Below, in pieces: positions 8,466 through 9,824 of a stretch of DNA of 9,824 nucleotides. Within the stretch, counting starts at the first letter, position 1, and the number at the start of each line of letters is the position of its first letter. Origin of the DNA: an uncultured Duganella sp. Its GTDB lineage: Bacteria > Pseudomonadota > Gammaproteobacteria > Burkholderiales > Burkholderiaceae. Both the position numbers and the translations under genes were made by a program. The stretch lies in contig CAMLRG010000205.1 in the NCBI GenBank assembly GCA_946482335.1, forward strand, positions 1 to 9,824, given 5' to 3'. The notes beneath the pieces are model-generated. The model was not told the DNA's origin. It worked only from the letters and a program-made list of their open reading frames with translations, and ran no database searches.

Positions 8466-9038
8466 ATGAAGAGTAAGTACCTGTCTGCCGCCGCCGCGCT
8501 GCTGTGCGCCGCCGGCCTGGCCGCCTGCGGTGGCAGCGACAATGGCAGCATGAGCCTGGGCGTCCAGGTATTCGGCCTGGACCGCAGTGGCCTGGTGGTG
8601 ACCAACGATGGCGAAGAATTGACCATCGCCGGCTCCGGCAATTACTACTTCACCAAGCTGCTGGCCCCGGACAGCGCGTTCAATGTGGCGATCAAGACCA
8701 CCCCGAGCGGCGTCACTTGCACCCTGGCCAACAATACCGGCAAGATCAACTACTACACTTACCTGCAGACTACGGTGTCCTGCGCCCCGGTGCCCTACGC
8801 CTTGGGCGGCACGGTGGTCGGCCTGACGGGCAACGGCCTGGTGCTGGCCAATGGCGCGCTGACCATCGGCCTGACCGCCGGCACCACCAGTTGGGAATTC
8901 GGCAGCAAGATCAATAATGGTTCCGTGTACGGTGTGACCGTGTTGAACCAGCCGGCCGGCCAGACGTGCACCGTGGCCAACGGCACCGGCACCATGCCGC
9001 AAGCGAACGTCACCAATGTGGTAGTCACCTGCCAATAA
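8466..9038 (+). CDS. Repeat lipoprotein of unknown function (first of tandem pair)
   Basis: A 190-residue predicted lipoprotein. The signal peptide has lipobox LAAC with Cys21 and Gly at +2, suggesting outer-membrane location. The mature part holds two ~80-residue copies of a beta-rich repeat (about 30-106 and 111-189). The second is the canonical copy: LGGTVVGLTGNGLVLANG, then YGVTVLNQPAGQTCTVANGTG, then VTNVVVTC. Each copy has two cysteines exactly 21 residues apart (85/106 and 168/189), which probably form a disulfide in the periplasm or outside. This repeat type recurs in proteobacterial surface proteins. No function is known to me. GGAG (8454-8457) sits 8 nt before ATG 8466. The second gene starts 14 nt downstream. 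Confidence 0.85.
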   Translation: MKSKYLSAAAALLCAAGLAACGGSDNGSMSLGVQVFGLDRSGLVVTNDGEELTIAGSGNYYFTKLLAPDSAFNVAIKTTPSGVTCTLANNTGKINYYTYLQTTVSCAPVPYALGGTVVGLTGNGLVLANGALTIGLTAGTTSWEFGSKINNGSVYGVTVLNQPAGQTCTVANGTGTMPQANVTNVVVTCQ

Positions 9039-9052
9039 GATAGGAAAACTGA

Positions 9053-9631
9053 ATGAAAGCACAATTGATTGGCACGGCCCTGCTGGCCGCCGCCCTGGCC
9101 GCGTGTGGCGGCAAGGCCAGCTTCACTGTCGGCGGTACCATTGGCGGCCTGGGCAACCAGGGCCTGGTGCTGCAAAACGGCAGCGACACCGTGACCGTGG
9201 CCGCTGGCGCCACCAGCTTCGCCTTCCCCAACAGCATCGATTACGGCACGGAATACAACGTCACCATCAAGACCCAGCCCGACCACATGACGTGCGTGGT
9301 GCAAAACCCGAGCGGTTCGGCCGGCCGCACCACCGTGATCCAGGTCGTGATCACCTGCGCGCAAAACACGTACAGCCTGAGCGGCGTGGTGAAGAACTTG
9401 CTGGGCGACGGCTTGGCCCTGGTCAATGGCAGCTCGTCCGGCATCATTTCGGTACCCAAGGCCAGCACGCCCGATACCAGTTTCAAGATCACCGGCATCC
9501 CGGTGGGCGACGCCTACGGCCTGTCGGTGCTGACGCAGCCAAGCAACCCGGCCCAGGTCTGCACCATCGCCAATGGCACCGGTGTGATGGGCGATGCCGA
9601 CCGCGCCAACGTCGTGGTGACTTGCCAGTGA
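9053..9631 (+). CDS. Repeat lipoprotein of unknown function (second of tandem pair)
   Basis: A 192-residue paralogue of the preceding gene. The lipobox LAAC has Cys18 with Gly at +2. There are two repeat copies: about 24-102 (VGGTIGGLGNQGLVLQNG, YNVTIKTQP) and 107-191 (LSGVVKNLLGDGLALVNG, YGLSVLTQP, CTIANGTGVMGDA, VVVTC). Cysteine pairs 81/102 and 170/191 keep the 21-residue spacing seen in the first gene, and both proteins end Cys-Gln. The second copy carries a short insertion (about residues 128-140). AGGA (9042-9045) lies 7 nt before the ATG. The pair is probably one transcript, ending at the terminator at 9736-9764. It arose by duplication but is well diverged. Confidence 0.85.
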   Translation: MKAQLIGTALLAAALAACGGKASFTVGGTIGGLGNQGLVLQNGSDTVTVAAGATSFAFPNSIDYGTEYNVTIKTQPDHMTCVVQNPSGSAGRTTVIQVVITCAQNTYSLSGVVKNLLGDGLALVNGSSSGIISVPKASTPDTSFKITGIPVGDAYGLSVLTQPSNPAQVCTIANGTGVMGDADRANVVVTCQ

Positions 9632-9735
9632 TATAAAGAGGAGAAATAACTGGGATTCAGAAAATAAATTGGAACAATATGCCGCAACGCAGCATACTGA
9701 ACCCGTCTCCTCCACTTCTGCAAAGAAATGGATTC
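9632..9735 (+). other. Non-coding tail with an orphan Shine-Dalgarno
   Basis: No gene is supported here. AAAGAGGAGAAA (9635-9646), a very strong ribosome binding site, is followed by TAACTGGGATTC without a start codon at suitable distance. The only ATG (9680) begins a frame that runs through the terminator. This may be a decayed third gene or chance. Confidence 0.5.
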
Positions 9736-9764
9736 AGCCCGCTCCCAGAGCGGGCTTTTTTTTT
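9736..9764 (+). terminator. Intrinsic terminator after the lipoprotein pair
   Basis: A perfect 9-bp GC-rich stem AGCCCGCTC / GAGCGGGCT with loop CCA is followed directly by a run of nine T (9756-9764). This is a textbook Rho-independent terminator for plus-strand transcription, and the only clear one in the window. Confidence 0.95.
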
Positions 9765-9771
9765 GAAAGTC

Positions 9772-9824
9772 GGGGTCAGCTCTGGCAACCGGACAAAAGG
9801 TGCACGAATGTGCGCCTTTTGTCC
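9772..9824. repeat. GGGGTCAG-type repeat with 15-bp hairpin, cut by window end
   Basis: GGGGTCAG (9772-9779) is the same core as in the REP-like elements at 3173 and 3225. After CTCTGGCAACC comes a hairpin: GGACAAAAGGTGCAC (9791-9805), loop GAAT, GTGCGCCTTTTGTCC (9810-9824). Its only mismatch is a T/G pair that would be a wobble in RNA. The element probably continues beyond the window. Confidence 0.65.

Noticed and set aside
9635..9646. Synthetic construct contamination, because AAAGAGGAGAAA equals a commonly engineered ribosome binding site
   Set aside because: The flanks are continuous with native sequence and no other engineered part is present; a purine-rich match of this length can occur naturally.
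8388..9715. Minus-strand open frames opposite the lipoproteins
   Set aside because: They overlap genes with clear lipoboxes, ribosome binding sites and internal repeats on the plus strand.

Overview
This window looks like a core chromosomal segment of a high-GC betaproteobacterium. Family Oxalobacteraceae (Massilia, Duganella or Janthinobacterium type) is the best guess. The basis is the protein sequences (LeuS, type I MetAP, BamE, DapB, Fur, HrcA), the divergent bamE/fur layout, the GC-biased codon use, and short palindromes built on GGGGTCAG/CTGACCCC. No search was run, so the genus is an inference.

Layout: (1) 1-443, minus: the N-terminal part of leuS, running off the left edge. (2) 513-1352, plus: an AraC-type regulator, divergent from leuS, with back-to-back promoters sharing one AT-rich core. 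(3) 1367-1537: a 171-bp AT-rich inverted repeat with 64-bp arms. It carries six TAGATTT motifs and two GntR-operator-like palindromes, and it abuts the ribosome binding site of a degraded gene fragment (1549-1871). (4) 1948-3161, plus: a VOC/glyoxalase-fold protein, then type I methionine aminopeptidase. (5) 3160-3263: paired REP-like palindromes between convergent genes. (6) 6043-3272, minus: a tightly packed run bamE, dapB, exbB, exbD and a barstar-family gene, with gaps of 7, -1, 4 and -1 nt. It is probably one transcript with translational coupling at two junctions. (7) 6123-6551, plus: fur, divergent from bamE. (8) 6573-6612: another REP-like palindrome, between the convergent fur and hrcA. 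(9) 8328-6612, minus: a HAD-family phosphatase gene followed 4 nt later by hrcA. The HAD gene has a -10 box placed for a leaderless mRNA. (10) 8466-9631, plus: two tandem paralogous lipoproteins. Each has two copies of an ~80-residue beta-rich repeat with cysteines exactly 21 residues apart. An intrinsic terminator follows at 9736-9764. (11) 9772-9824: a further GGGGTCAG-type repeat with a 15-bp hairpin, cut by the window end.

Most genes are housekeeping: tRNA charging, N-terminal Met removal, lysine/peptidoglycan precursor synthesis, outer-membrane assembly, proton-driven energy transduction, iron control and heat-shock repression. There is no CRISPR array, tRNA, rRNA, transposase or clear defence island. 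The parts least explained by known biology are the 171-bp hairpin element, the stop-codon-abutting REP-like elements, the barstar-family gene coupled to exbD, and the repeat lipoprotein pair.
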